Positions 1 through 11,635 of a DNA stretch of 64,000 nucleotides are shown here, one piece after another. The translations under genes were made by a program, and so were the position numbers. Source of the DNA: Gelatoporia subvermispora B (Eukaryota > Basidiomycota > Agaricomycetes > Polyporales > Gelatoporiaceae). The number at the start of each line of letters is the position of its first letter. The first letter of the stretch is position 1. The notes beneath the pieces were generated by a model. That model was not told the origin of the DNA. It saw nothing but the letters and a program-made list of their open reading frames with translations, and ran no database searches. The stretch spans positions 3,336,576 to 3,400,575 of the forward strand of contig KB445791.1 in NCBI GenBank assembly GCA_000320605.2, read 5' to 3'.

Positions 1-242
1 ACGAACCGCGATGACACACCTTGCAAACGCGGTGATACGGGATCGGCGCCATCATCACTGCGGTCTGCTTCTGATGCGCAAAGTTCAAGAGCGCGCAGGG
101 CACTTTGCGCTTCTTACGCACACTGAGCAAACTACCGACAGACTAAAATAGCTGAGCCTCTAAGCAAGAAAAGGCAATATTGCATCCGCGGCACGCCCCA
201 TGTACGCTCTACGCTCTAATACAATGTCTTACAATTACTACA
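1..242. other. left-edge spacer, 3' side of the prephenate dehydratase gene
   Basis: This stretch follows the stop codon of the minus-strand prephenate dehydratase gene and probably holds its 3' UTR. On the minus strand a frame is open from about 135 to the window edge and contains a C-x2-C pair (VCKVC), but no start codon or family signature is visible. I do not call it a gene. Confidence 0.4.
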
Positions 243-1402
243 TCACCACATTCCAAGTAGCGCTGCGTCGCCGCCCGCGGCCGCTACCCTCTCGAGCCCC
301 GCCTGGACCCGGCTCAGCCACAGCGCGTCCGCCGCGCTCGTGTCGACGTGGCCGCCGGGGCTCGGCGGGCCTGCCGTGTCCTCAAGCTCAATAAAATATA
401 CATCCTCGAATGGGACGGTGCTGAGGGATGGGCGGCGATCGACACGGGCAACGGGCTGGCCGAACGTTGTGAGGAGCGCGCTAAGTATGAGATTGATTGG
501 CCGACGGGATGCAGCGGGGAATGCGGGGTCGGGGGGCCTAGGCCCGAGTCGTACGAGTGCGTAACGCCGGGAGGGGAGCGGCGCGCTGAAGGGCGGTGGA
601 GCGGTGAGGGAGGACGAGAGGACGTAGAAGCGTGTGAGGTTCGCTAGAAGTAGGCTGGTGAGATCGGGACCGGGACCGAACGCATAGGGTACGCACTGTT
701 TTGGTCTTGAATGTCTGCCTGGAGGACCTCCAGCCCGTCGAACACGGTCGTGCAGACTGATGCGCAGATGGCGGCACTCGTAGACGGTTGGTCTGCCTCG
801 TCCTCGGACAGCAAAGACTGTGCAGCAGCAGAGGTAGATGATGTCTTCACGAGGGCTGCGCCTGGCACCTTCTCGGCAAGGAATTGTCTACATTGTCCTA
901 GAGCCTGGCGGTTGCCGCCTGCATTAGTTCTGTGCTGCGACAATGAACAAACTTCGTACTCACTTGTTCATGGCTCAGGACTATCTGGATGTCCTCGAGC
1001 TTTGTACCACGTCTTGCGACCAGACAGTGTCTCACGGTGAGCGTACTTGCGCCTCGCACAAAGATTCGCTCGCCGACCTCTGGCAGACGGAGCACATCGT
1101 ATGTCTCTACGACACTTCCATGAATGCTGTTCTCTTGTGGTATCAATGCGAAGGGTATCTCGTCGGAGACGCTGCTAAGCACGTCTGGAGCAAAGTTGAG
1201 ACGTCAAGACGGTTGCAGAGGCCTTTTGACGCACCTGTGATCGTCTCTTTCTCTACATACTGCACATTGCTGCCGAAGGTGTCGACTGCACACTGTGTAC
1301 ACGTACGTCAACGACGTCCTCAGCCACGTGGCAGAGGCAAACCTGATATGAATGAGAGCCAAGGGGGCCCAGGACGGCCGTCTTCGGCAGCTCGTCAGTC
1401 AT
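243..1402 (-). CDS. PHA2: prephenate dehydratase (PheA/Pha2 type) with ACT domain
   Basis: Converts prephenate to phenylpyruvate, the committed step of phenylalanine synthesis, in the cytosol. Five exons (1343-1402, 1235-1292, 964-1184, 697-904, 243-643) join in frame to about 315 residues. The substrate-binding core is clear: LGPLGSHS near residue 10, then [34 protein letters not shown] (rebuilt across the 59 nt intron 905-963), TSSTSAAAQ and AAICASVC. After NLTRFYVL comes a C-terminal ACT-like regulatory segment ([29 protein letters not shown]), where phenylalanine feedback normally acts. The start at 1402 is preferred over the upstream ATG at 1438 because MTDELPK sits directly before the catalytic core. 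Length and motif order fit fungal single-function enzymes; no chorismate mutase domain is fused. The assignment is firm from motifs. Confidence 0.93.
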
Positions 1403-2445
1403 GGAAGTCTGTGTGGTCGTTTCAAGGCCGAGAGTCACTGATGTGCAGTGTTGGTGTCCATCATTGACTCTCAGCTTATGTGGCCTCTAGGGCTCTGCGA
1501 GGCATGATATCCGCCAGTAACGGTCGGCACAGTGTCGAAAGACATGTCAGAAAATGAATACTCCGGGTCGGAGGTCAGATGTTGGACAGCATATCGGAGA
1601 TCACATTGCGGGAAGCATACATCGCGGGAGGAACATACAGACGCGATCGGTACACGACCTCCTCAATCCTGTACCCCTACATTTCTCAGTATAACTAATC
1701 TAAAGACGCCGATGCACAAGACCTGCATCGTGTATCGATGACCGCCGCAAATCGTTGAACTTTAGCCTTGCTCAACCACGCCCATCAAGGCCAAGCTGGC
1801 GCACTGCGGACCGGCCTCCATGACAAAGTACAGTAATCGCACACAGCCTTGCACTCGATTGCAAAGTCCACAAGCCGGATACCGCAAGCGCAGTCGTGAG
1901 CGCAGCGAGCATCGCTTCGCGGAGAGAGTCCCCAGACGCACATAGCGCATAGCTGAGTGCAGCAAGATGCAGGACGCCATCCGGGGGGCTGGACACTCAA
2001 AGCACGGGTATCTGATACAGATTACCGGGTGCTACGACGGGTGCGGTGGAGGGTGTAAGCTATATCAAGTGCAGTAGTAATGCGTTCCCAGCAACGTCGC
2101 CGCAGGTAGAACGTGGTTGACACGTTGTCTTGCTCCGTAGGATGGCGCTGGCATTGGGCAGGATATCGGATGCATAAGAATCGAGACCACTGGGTTGTGG
2201 CTCTACGTAAAGGACACTGTACTGAGTTAAAGGGAACAGGACAATGAGGATGATGTGCCGCGGCCGCTACGGTGGCCGCCAAGGTTCTATTGGGAACAAA
2301 CAGGCGTCACGTGACAGACTGCTGCCAAAAACTCGAGAAGATATGTTCTCGGCATTTTGGACCTGTACCTCTGACTTTGCTGTGTCGCTACCCGGGGCGG
2401 TGGGCTGCTTGTCTCAGTTTCCATCAGTCATCTGCAAGTCACTGT
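1403..2445. other. divergent intergenic region
   Basis: About 1.0 kb separates the start of prephenate dehydratase (-) from the start of the M16 peptidase (+), so it should contain both promoters. Only short low-complexity frames occur; I see no conserved protein motif, RNA gene or repeat. Confidence 0.5.
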
Positions 2446-5400
2446 ATGTTTCGGCTCTTTAACCTTTCTCGCCGCCCTGCTTTAGCACCCTTCTCCGCTG
2501 CGAATAGAAATAGGCCAACTCATATCCTGCCACGCTCCTTCTCTTCCTACCCTCGTCTCTCTGCACCAGCTCAAGTCCTACGTACGACCCCCAAACAAGA
2601 ATCTGTATCTGCTTCTGTCGCTATGTCTCCTGTATCTATTAATGGTGTAATTCCTCACGACCAAGTCCACGAAACCCATGGCAACTTTGAACTGGTTAAG
2701 CGTCTCAAACTAGACTACGCCGACATCGTCGTCTCAAAGTGGAAGAGCAGCGTTACTGGCTTGTCTGTCGTACATCTAGATTATGACGGTGCGCAAAGAA
2801 ACTGTATTGACTCGAAAATCCGCTAATCATCCCTGTAGCTCCCATCGTGAACGGCTACTTTGTTGTGGCCACAGAGAGTGAGTACCTGCAATTTCGTGTG
2901 GCGTCAGGGCAGTTCCCCCGAGATATGAGAGTGATGACCGCCGTGGCGCTGTATATTCTGTTCGATGAAGTGTAAGGATACTGAAGGTGGCATAGTTTTC
3001 GACGATACCGGTTGCCCTCACACACTTGAACAGTCAGTACTATTTAGCATAACCAGACTTGATGCTAAAATCTACACCAGCCTTATATTCTTGGGTTCGG
3101 AGAAGTATCCGTACAAAGGAATAATTGACCACTTCGCAAATCGCGGGTTCTCCAATGGCACAAATGCATGGACCGATATTGACCATACCGCCTATACGGT
3201 TTCGACTGCCGGAGAGCAAGGGTTCTTGCAACTCCTCCCCATCTATGTCGACCACATCCTCTATCCGACTCTCACCAATGCAGGGTTCGTGACCGAGGTA
3301 CATCACATAAACGGCAAGGGAGAAGACTCCGGAGTCGTCTACAGTGAGATGCAAGGGAGGGAGAACACGTCCAGTGACATTATGGCGCTTCAGTATGTAG
3401 TGCGCGTGAACATCCGGCGCTCGTTACTGACGCGTCTGCAGCTCGCAGCGCCTGCTCAACCCGCCCGGCAGTGCCTACCGCAGTGAGACCGGTGGTCTCA
3501 TGTCTGCGCTGCGCGTCTTGACCATCGACCAGAGTACGTGATGTGGCGTCTATGCTATAGCGCGCGCTCCTAACCTATTCCACAGTCAGGGATTATCACA
3601 AGACGTATTACGCGCCCCATAATTTCTGCCTTGTAGTGGCTGGCAAGCTTGCATCTGGTACCAAGTCGCTGTTGGATGTAGTGCAGAAACAGGTTGAGCC
3701 GTCAATCATTGCACACAAGCAAGACAAGGGCCCCCGGCCTCAAGGGTGGAAGCGTCCCTTCCTGGAGACCGCTAGTGCCATTCGAGCAATTTCCTCTACG
3801 GTGAAGCACGTTGTTGAGTTCCCTGAGAAGGATGAAAGCGTCGGCGAAGTGATGATTAGCCTTCTGGGCCCGCCCCCAAATGCGTTCCTGGAGAGGAAGG
3901 TAAAGCACAAAATTCGACCTGAAGTCTGCAGGGAAGCTGATACTTGTTACAGGCGCTGGATATTTTGAGCTTATACCTAACGTCTTCCGCTACAGCACCA
4001 CTGAACAAGGAATTCGTGGAGATTGAGAATCCTTTGTGGTATGCATTGTCATGATGTTCTGCGTGTGACTTTTTGTTCATAATTGTCCACAGCACCTACA
4101 TCTGGTTCGGTGAAGATACTCGTGCTACTCGGATTGATCTGCCAATATATGCCGGATCTGTGCCCACAGAGCACCTCGAATCCTTTAACGAGAAGCTCAT
4201 GGCCAGCCTTCGACGCATTATCGAGGAGGGAGTTGACCTGGAGCGCATAGCAAGGGTCATCAACCGAGACGAGCGCCAGCTCAGAAGCAAACTTGAAGCG
4301 TCAAAGGGTGACACATTCTCGAACGCGATTATTGCGGACTTCATATACGGTGCAGAGGACGGCTCAGAACTTACTGAGGCCTTGAACGAATTTCACCAGT
4401 ATAATGAGCTTCGAAACTGGAGCAGCAAGCAGTGGACGAATCTCTTGGCGGAGTAAGCACTCCATCGACGCAACCACTTGTACAGTGCATTGACTTTTAT
4501 ACATCTAGCCTTATCAACCAGCCGCACGTCGTGACCCTCGGAAAGCCCTCCGCCAAACTGGCAGAGAAGCTTGAGAAGGACGAGCAAGCGCGGATAGCTG
4601 CGCAGAAGGACCGACTCGGGCCAAACGGGCTCGCAGCCGCCGAGCAATTACTAGAAGAAGCAAAGAAGGAGCACGACAAGGAGATCCCCAAAGATGTCTT
4701 GGCTTCTTTCCCTGTTCCGGATGTAAAAAGCATCTCGTGGATTCCTGTACAAAGCTTGCAGGAACCTGGAAAGGGGGAGGGGCGAAGGCGTCTGGTGGAG
4801 CAATCAGACAACGCTGAATTGGCAAAACATATCCAGGGCGATGGCCAGGAGTTGCCGTTTTTTGTGCAGTACGATCACGTACAGGTGTGTACTGATCTAT
4901 TAGATGGTTGTGGGCCCGAGTTGTACTGATGTGGGGCCACCCATAACAGTCCGACTTTGTTTCGATCAACGCATACTTCTCGTTGGCGAACTTGCCAGAT
5001 AGACTACGCCCCCACATGACCGTGTACCTAGCCTCGTTTTTCTCACTCCCCGTCAGAAGGAGCACAGGAGAGAGACTCTCGTATGAAGAAGTCGTCAACA
5101 AGCTCGATGATGAGACCGTCTCATTCGAAGTTGCGTTGGGAATTGGTAACATATTTACCGAGACTGTGCGCGTCACTCTCAAGGTTGAGACCGCAATGTA
5201 CGAAGTCGGCATTGCTTGGCTGAAGGACCTAGTGTACGGCAGTGAATTCGACAAAGACCGGTTCGTTACGAAGTGATTCTCTTGGCCAGTCTTTGCTAAC
5301 CGATCTCCAACAGCCTGGCTGTCACTATTGCGAAAACGCAGCAAGCGCTCCCGGAGCTTAAGCGTGACGGCGACAATGTGCTCACTTCAGTCACTGCGGA

Positions 5401-6780
5401 GTTGTTGTACAACGAACAATCGACACAACGCGCGGGCGCAGTGCTGCCGCAGGTCGAATTTATCCCCAAGCTCGCTCAACAGCTGCAAGTATCCCCAGAA
5501 GAGGTCATCAAGGACTTTGAAGAGATTCGGAAGCACAGTAAGCGCATATATGCACTCGCAGGGATACATGATACGAAATTTCGACTACAGTCACGGATCC
5601 GTCTGGCGTCCGCTTCTCCGTCACTGGAAATGTGCTTGATCTTCAGCAACCGCGGAGTTTGTGGGGAAAGTACTTCAATGAGCAGCTTCCTGTGAGTTCC
5701 GATAGGCAGTGCATATTGCCAAATACTTACGTGCAATTTCCCCAGGCAGCGAACCTTGCGCCTGTACCGTTGATCTCTGGTACCCTCAGTGAGGTTGGCA
5801 AGAACCCTGTGCAACAGGTTAGTAACGAATGTTATCTGCTAGAATAGTCAGAAGCTAAGTTTATCATAGGCAATCGTTGTCAGCCTGCCGACTATCGAGA
5901 GCTCCTACGTTGCGCATACAACGAAGGGTATTTTGGGTTTCCAACATCCCGATTTCCCTGCTATTCGTGTCGCAGCGGAGGTTCTGAATGCGACTGAGAG
6001 TTTCCTCTGGGTATGCCTTCTTCTTTACAATCCAGCTGCATCTCACCTGTGCGTAGCGCTACATTCGTGGCTCCGGTCTTGCGTACGGTGCAAGTGTCTC
6101 CATTGACAACGAGGCTGGTCTGCTCTGGTTCAACCTGTATCGCGTGAGTATAGCTCAGTTATACGCAGGGGTTGTTGTTGACGGTATTGCACAGAGCTCG
6201 AATTGTATCGAAGCCTTCAAGCAAGGAGCATCGGTCTTGAAGGGCATCACAGATGGCTCAGTATGTCGTTTCGCCGTGTCTCTCGAACTCATCATTAAGA
6301 CTTGGTGCAGATACCGCTTGACGATACCACCCTCGATACTGCGAAGAGCAGCATTGTTTACTCCGTAACAAGGACCGTGGCTACACCGACCCGTGCGGTA
6401 AGTGGCTGTCAAAGCATTTACGCAGATTTCCAGTACTAATAATAGACGTGCAGGCCTCAGCATCCTTTTACAACCAGGCGCTGAAGGGCGTTCCACAAGA
6501 CTGGCAACGACAGTTGTTGCAGCAATACCAGGCAGTCTCGAAAGAGGATGTCGTGGAAGCGCTGCGAAAGTACTTCCTTCCTCTCTTTGATTCATCAACT
6601 TCCGTCGCGGTGGTTGTCACTGCGCCGTCTAAGTCGAAAGAGATTGGTGACGACCTGACTGCCGCAGGTTTCGTTGTTCAGCAACGGACTGTTGAGGCAG
6701 ATGCCGGGGAGGACGAAGAAGGCAGCGAAAGTGGCAGCGACGAAGGAAGCGAGTCTGGAAGTGAAGAGGAAAGTGACTAA
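2446..6780 (+). CDS. M16 family zinc metallopeptidase (insulinase-like, yeast YOL098C type)
   Basis: A large peptidase of the insulinase/pitrilysin superfamily, in many exons. Zinc-site motif HxxEH: the sequence reads HTLE at the end of the exon finishing near 3032, and the second His is supplied across the next intron, giving HTLEH at about residues 139-143. It is followed by LIFLGSEKYPYKG and by TEVHHINGKGEDSGVVYSEM, which holds the downstream acidic zinc-site region. This GCPHTLEH...YPYKG pattern is typical of the fungal YOL098C/Cym1-related branch. The start at 2446 gives an Arg/Ser-rich leader (MFRLFNLSRRPALAPFSAAN) resembling a mitochondrial presequence. A second ATG at 2623 would give a leaderless form. 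The protein ends in an acidic Glu/Ser/Asp tail before TAA at 6778. Its stop faces the NUFIP1-like gene, 158 bp away. Family is certain; substrate is unknown. Confidence 0.9.
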
Positions 6781-6938
6781 ACATAGTTGCCATATGTCTG
6801 TTCTGTAGCCTAACACAGTGGTTGTATCATTCGATCTGTCCTTGGCCTATACTTAGGCACACCCGTGAAGACATCATGTTGCAAGGTTTGTCTTGATGCT
6901 ACTCGGATGTTTGGCTTCGCAGCCCTTGCTCTATCAAT

Positions 6939-8475
6939 TTACCGCTGGACTGCCTCCGTAATTGATGTAGATTGAGAGGCTGGTGCATACGTCTGGCCGA
7001 TAACCTCGATCATCTTCTCATTTGCTTGACCAGGCTTGAGCTCCACGCCCTCCAGAAAGTCGTTGTCAACCAAGAAACGGATGGCTTGGGACAGGTTGGA
7101 AATTGTCATCCGTATCTCAGGGTTCAAGAGCTGCAGAGGGACTGTCAATGTATCAATTCGACAAGCCAACGGATCGAACGTACGTTACGCAGAAGAGAGG
7201 GTCGTGAGGCAAATGGGTTACGTGGAGGTCTTCTCGGTTGCCTGGGTGGAGGTTTCTTCACCAGCTGTTTGCGAGATGATCGAGCAACAGCTGGCTCTCT
7301 TGTGGTTTTCTCCTCTTCATCCAGTTCCGACTCGACGATCGCCTGTTCGATATGAGGTGCAGGAGCTTTCGAGGAGACGACCTCAGGTGCGCTATCTGAA
7401 TCAGACTCAGAGCCCGAGCTTGCATCAGATTCTCGCTTCGACAACGACCGTCCCGGTCGTGACGGTAGAGAAGACGGTAGAGGGGGTAACGGATGTGGGA
7501 TTCTGGTTGGGACGCCTTCGCCTTCGACAGGTGCTTCGGTCAGAGCGCCTTGCTCTTCCGTTGGTCTGGAATTGTCTTGATCTCGAGTAGTTGAAGCAAT
7601 GAAACCTCCCCGCCCCCTTCCGCAACCTGCACCGCGTCCTCTTCCCCTTTCATTCCGACCAGTCCTTGCGGATTGTTGGGTGACGTCGTGGTCCAGCTTC
7701 CTCCGCTTATTCCGCGAGAACCTGGTATCCTCTAGCCCAAGTTGACCTCGTGCAATCGCTTCCTCAATTTTCTTTTCCTTCTCTTCCACGCGCGTTACCG
7801 TAGGAAACCTCTTCTTGCGCTCCGCGATCCACGCCTCGATTGCCTCTGGTGTGTCCAGCTTGATGCCGGTACCCTGAATGGGGATAGGCTTCCTGCAGAT
7901 GTGGTTTTAATATTCAAAGCACAAGAGATGAAAATGTCTGACACAGCGTACCCTTTCAAACTCGGGTCTGCATCCCAGTCGTTCTTCCGCTTCCTGCTCT
8001 CCCAACCAGGCGGGTAGATCAAGTGCCGGTCCATCATATGCGTCTCAACAGCCTTCTTCGAGCCCGTAAATGTGCATCCAGGTTTTGTGCACCTGATGTT
8101 TCCCGATTGATACCAGTACTGTTGTACCTGGCCTTGAGGTGCTCTCCGAGGCGCACCATTCTGTCCGGTCGGTGCAGCATACGTGGTGTTGTCATGACCA
8201 TTGTATTGTCTACGGTCATAAGTTGATGACAGAGTATATCCTCCAGCTGTCATCCCAGACCCATGCTGGACAAGGTTCTGCGGATGCAGTTGCGCATACG
8301 CCTGGGCGTAGTGGTTTGAGGCGTAGTGGGATTGCTGTGCGTACGGGTTGGCAAGAGCAGCAGTTACAGCGTTTGCAGCTAGGTATCCATGGTTAGGTTG
8401 TGAATGTTGCCGTGACGGTCCAGCAAAGTTGTTGTATTGCCCGTATGCCCCCGGCGTGAACTGGTGAGGATTCAT
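6939..8475 (-). CDS. NUFIP1/Rsa1-like box C/D snoRNP assembly factor
   Basis: Three exons (7952-8475, 7184-7892, 6939-7130) join in frame to about 474 residues. The Gln/Tyr/Asn/His-rich N terminus is followed by a zinc finger (CTKPGCTFTGSKKAVETHMM...H) and then the NUFIP1 core, which runs through an intron: PIPIQGTGIKLDTPEAIEAW, then IAERKKRFPTV. This is the conserved segment by which Rsa1/NUFIP bridges Snu13/15.5K to the R2TP chaperone during snoRNP assembly. An RG-rich stretch (RGRGRGAGCGRGRGG) and a Ser/Asp/Glu-rich region follow. The C terminus (LLNPEIRMTISNLSQAIRFL) matches the short conserved tail seen in fungal NUFIP proteins. Probably nuclear. The domain assignment is firm; functional equivalence to Rsa1 is inferred. 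Confidence 0.85.
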
Positions 8476-9172
8476 ACTCTGGTATCGAGCAGAGTGCTGT
8501 AACTTGCAAACCCGTCTTTCTTACGCGCTCGTGGCTGATTTTGGAGCGCGTCGAGATCACGTGAGAGAAAATTCCTCCCGCGACCTCGCGCTCGCTTGTA
8601 TACGCGGTGACGGAAGATGTCGATGAGCGCATGAACATCCCGGGTCGATCGCTTTCGACACAAGCAGCAGAAACACGGTGTATACGAGAGCATTATATTC
8701 TGTTGCGTCAAAGGTCCGTGCAAGGATCACAATTAACCATATGCATACTTTTGAGTGTCTAGGTATTGCGCGTATGCACGAAAGCAAAGAATAAGGCGCG
8801 ACAGCCGAGCTACGTACTTAGGTTGATAGGGAGAGACATGTCAATTCGAAAGCAGTCAGCAAGCGACACACAGGCCGCATCAAGCAAGATGGCAGGTCGA
8901 AGCGAACGAGCTCGAAACAGGGACAGGAGAGTAGGGGGGTCTCGTTTTTTGAGGAATCGGATTCGAAGACATATCGACAGGTCGACTAACCGTGGAAGGG
9001 ACGAGGTACAGGATGTATCAGAAAGGGAGATAGCGGGAAGCGGTCGGGGTGAGGGAGAGTGCCAATAGGCGCATTCGGCGAATGCCCGTGGGGTCGGGCC
9101 GTGTGCGGACGCGCCTGTGGTGGCACAGCGTGCTGTCATTTCGAGACGGCAGCGCGCCCAATGCGGGACAGC
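8476..9172. other. intergenic region between two minus-strand genes
   Basis: About 0.7 kb holding the promoter side of the NUFIP1-like gene and the 3' side of the KH gene. No convincing frame, RNA gene or repeat is seen. Confidence 0.5.
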
Positions 9173-10267
9173 TTAATCCTGCATCTCTTCCTGCTGCTGC
9201 TGATCCCTGCCTACCCGCCTCTCCTTCTCGCTCTCAAGCTGATTATACAACAGGAAGAGCGCCTTCTCGTTTGCCTCCGGAGTGCCGACGATCGTGAACA
9301 TCCTCTCACCCGTCTCATCATGCGGCTCCTTCGCGATGGAGATCTTGGAGCCAGAGAGACGACGAATCTCCGTGATCTTCGTGCCGTTTCGGCCGATGAT
9401 GCAGCCAACCATGTCAGACGGAATGGAGATGTTTTGAGTACGGAGGTTCGTTGGCTGAGAGGAGGGAGAATGAGGTGATGGTGATGTCCGCCCACGAACA
9501 TCGCCGTTGGTCCGGCGTCCCGAGTTGCCTGAGCGTCTGGACCGGTCTTCGCCCGAGCCAGGGTGGAAGAGAACTGTGCCCAGGCCCCGCTCCCAATCTT
9601 CGAGCAAGCATCGGCCAATCTCCTCAATGGCACGGCCTATAGAGTCAGATGCGCCCTGGACCTCAACGATGCGCTCGGTGGACTGAGGAAGCATGTCCTT
9701 CGACGCCACCATGCGTGCACCTGATGCGTCCTGGATAGCCTTGATCTTGAGACCGTTGCGCCCAATAACGCTGCCCATGAGATTGTGAGAAATGAGGAGC
9801 CGGATGGCCGTCTGCTGCGAAGGGACGGTGGGGGACACGGGGGAGGAGGGATTCGCCGCGACAAGTTGGGAAACGATGAGCGCGTACGCCTGCGTACAAG
9901 TAACACGGTAAGCGCCAATTGACTGCAAGTGTATGCGACCACGACGAACCTTTGCGACACCCTCAACCGACCCGCTTACGGTCAGAACCCGTTCATGCAC
10001 TCCCGGAATGACCTTACTAACACCGGCTTTGACGCCGGTGTGGTCTCTTAAGTCAGCGACATTTTTTCCTGCCTTGCCGATGATGACGCCAGCATCCTTC
10101 GTGCTGACAAGTGCACGCAGAGTGAGGACTTCGTTGCCAACAGGAGAAGGAGAACGCGAGTGGGCGGGGGAGCCTGCAAAATTGGACGGGATTAGTCACG
10201 CGTTTCTAGTCGGAAATTTTGCTGGATGCACACCGGATTCGCGCTGAACTGGGGAGTCGGAAGACAT
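9173..10267 (-). CDS. triple KH-domain RNA-binding protein (poly(rC)-binding / Rnc1 / Pbp2-like)
   Basis: Three exons (10234-10267, 9950-10173, 9173-9889) give about 324 residues. Three KH domains are visible, each with the RNA-gripping GxxG loop: VIIGKAGKNVADLRDHTG (KH1), SVIGRNGLKIKAIQDASG (KH2) and CIIGRNGTKITEIRRLSG (KH3). KH1 and KH2 are close together, and KH3 follows an Arg/Ser/Pro-rich linker. This is the layout of yeast Pbp2/Hek2, fission yeast Rnc1 and animal PCBP/hnRNP K, which bind pyrimidine-rich mRNA and affect stability or translation. The start at 10267 gives a short first exon (MSSDSPVQRESG), confirmed by the in-frame splice into GSPAHSRSPSP. The C terminus is Gln/Glu-rich. 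The family is certain; the RNA targets are unknown. Confidence 0.92.
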
Positions 10268-10862
10268 GACGAGGTGGGGGAGGAGGCGAAAGGGGTAAGA
10301 GGGAGGAAGGAGGAGGATGATAGGTGGTGGCGAAGGAAACGGTGTATGAACTCGAGGGGAATGGAGAATTGGTGAGAGGCCCCGCGCCGCGGCCTACTGT
10401 CCCTCACGGTCTTTGCCGGCTCCTTGCCGGACTCTGCCCCCGGACTCGGCCTTGCTCGGCCCTTTCTTCGGCAAAGCTTTCCCACGCCTTATCCCGCCGC
10501 CGATTCATACATACACCGCGCATCTTGCGCGGTCCGCCTTAGCCCGGATTGCTACGCGCCGCGTGTCCCGCATTCTCACACTCCCCCAGCCCGAGTATAT
10601 CGGTTGACAAGCGCCTGTCCATCGCCCAGAGAGCGTGACTCGATTCTCACGCAGTCGTCCCACTCAAAGTCGTTCCGACGACATGAGATTACAATACCCG
10701 ACCGAAAAGATACATGCTGTCCGTTCGGCCAAGGAGACTATCATATTCGGAAACACCCCCGACATCAGGCATAGACACAGTAAGCGAATACATGGGAGCT
10801 CATGGCGTCTGGGCATAGTAGAGCGCAGGGAGGGGGAGCAATTGGCTATGTAGCAATACCGC
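10268..10862. other. intergenic region between KH protein and uL13 genes
   Basis: About 0.6 kb, holding the promoter of the KH gene and the 3' UTR of the uL13 gene. The open frames here are GC-rich, have no recognisable domain and are taken as noise. Confidence 0.5.
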
Positions 10863-11635
10863 CTAGTAGCCAAGCTGCGTGAGGTTCTCGAACGAAGATG
10901 CGGTGTCTGCGATAGCCTTTTGGCGCAGCTTAAGAGCTGCAGTCTGTGCACATTATGAGTACATGCATCTGGTCAGAAATCCTCGATTCTACGCACCTTG
11001 CGCTCGTGGAACGCCTGGGCCTTGACTTTCCTCTTCTCCTCGAGGCGGTCCACAACGTCCTTGTAGCCCCAGCCGACCTCGTGGGACAGACGCTATATCG
11101 CATATTTGCACGATTGCTACTGCAATTACAATGATGCGGACGTACCTTGACGGTACAGTACTTGCGACCGGGCTTCAAGCGCAGAACCCGCAGGGCCTCC
11201 GGGACCACCATGCGCTTCTTACGGTCGTAAGGAGGAGGAACACCTTCAAACAGCTTGAGGCGCTCCAGCGCTGCCGCACCGCGGGCAGACTTGTGCGGAA
11301 CCATGCCGCGGATAGCCCGGTAGAGAATCTTGGACGGGGCACGGTGGTGGAAGGGGCCGGACTTTTTCGGGTTGACAATGTGGCGTTTGTGGAGGAAGTT
11401 GTGGTACCGCAGCTGTGATATACGAGCACTGTAAGGACTCTATGCTCGCTTAGACTTCAAGTCTGTTGCGCGTCACCTTGTTGCGGAAGAAGCTGCCGGA
11501 AATGTTGATCTCCTCGCAGCGCACGACCACAATCTTCTGGCCGTTAAGGATCTGCTTGGCGACTATCGACGCAAGCCGGCCCAGGAGATGGCCCTTGCCA
11601 TCAATGACGATGGGGGTCGAGGAGAAGGTGGCCAT
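10863..11635 (-). CDS. RPL16: large-subunit ribosomal protein uL13 (L13a, yeast Rpl16)
   Basis: A cytosolic 60S ribosomal protein. Four exons (11477-11635, 11146-11412, 10997-11092, 10863-10943) join in frame to about 200 residues, the usual eukaryotic length. Family landmarks are [18 protein letters not shown] at the start, then [55 protein letters not shown] and [20 protein letters not shown]. The start codon lies in a good context (ACCATGG). The introns are 53-64 nt, and none looks large enough to host a box C/D snoRNA of the kind carried by animal RPL13A. An in-frame upstream ATG at 11843 could be reached by splicing a 5' intron, but the conserved family start is this one. Confidence 0.95.

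Noticed and set aside
1762..2282. Several overlapping minus-strand frames upstream of the M16 peptidase
   Set aside because: No domain, no consistent splice pattern and no preferred frame; they lie in a divergent promoter region.
2965..3085. M16 peptidase as a catalytically dead homolog (HTLEQ instead of HxxEH)
   Set aside because: The Gln appears only if the intron is read through; splicing from CA to the next exon gives HTLEH.
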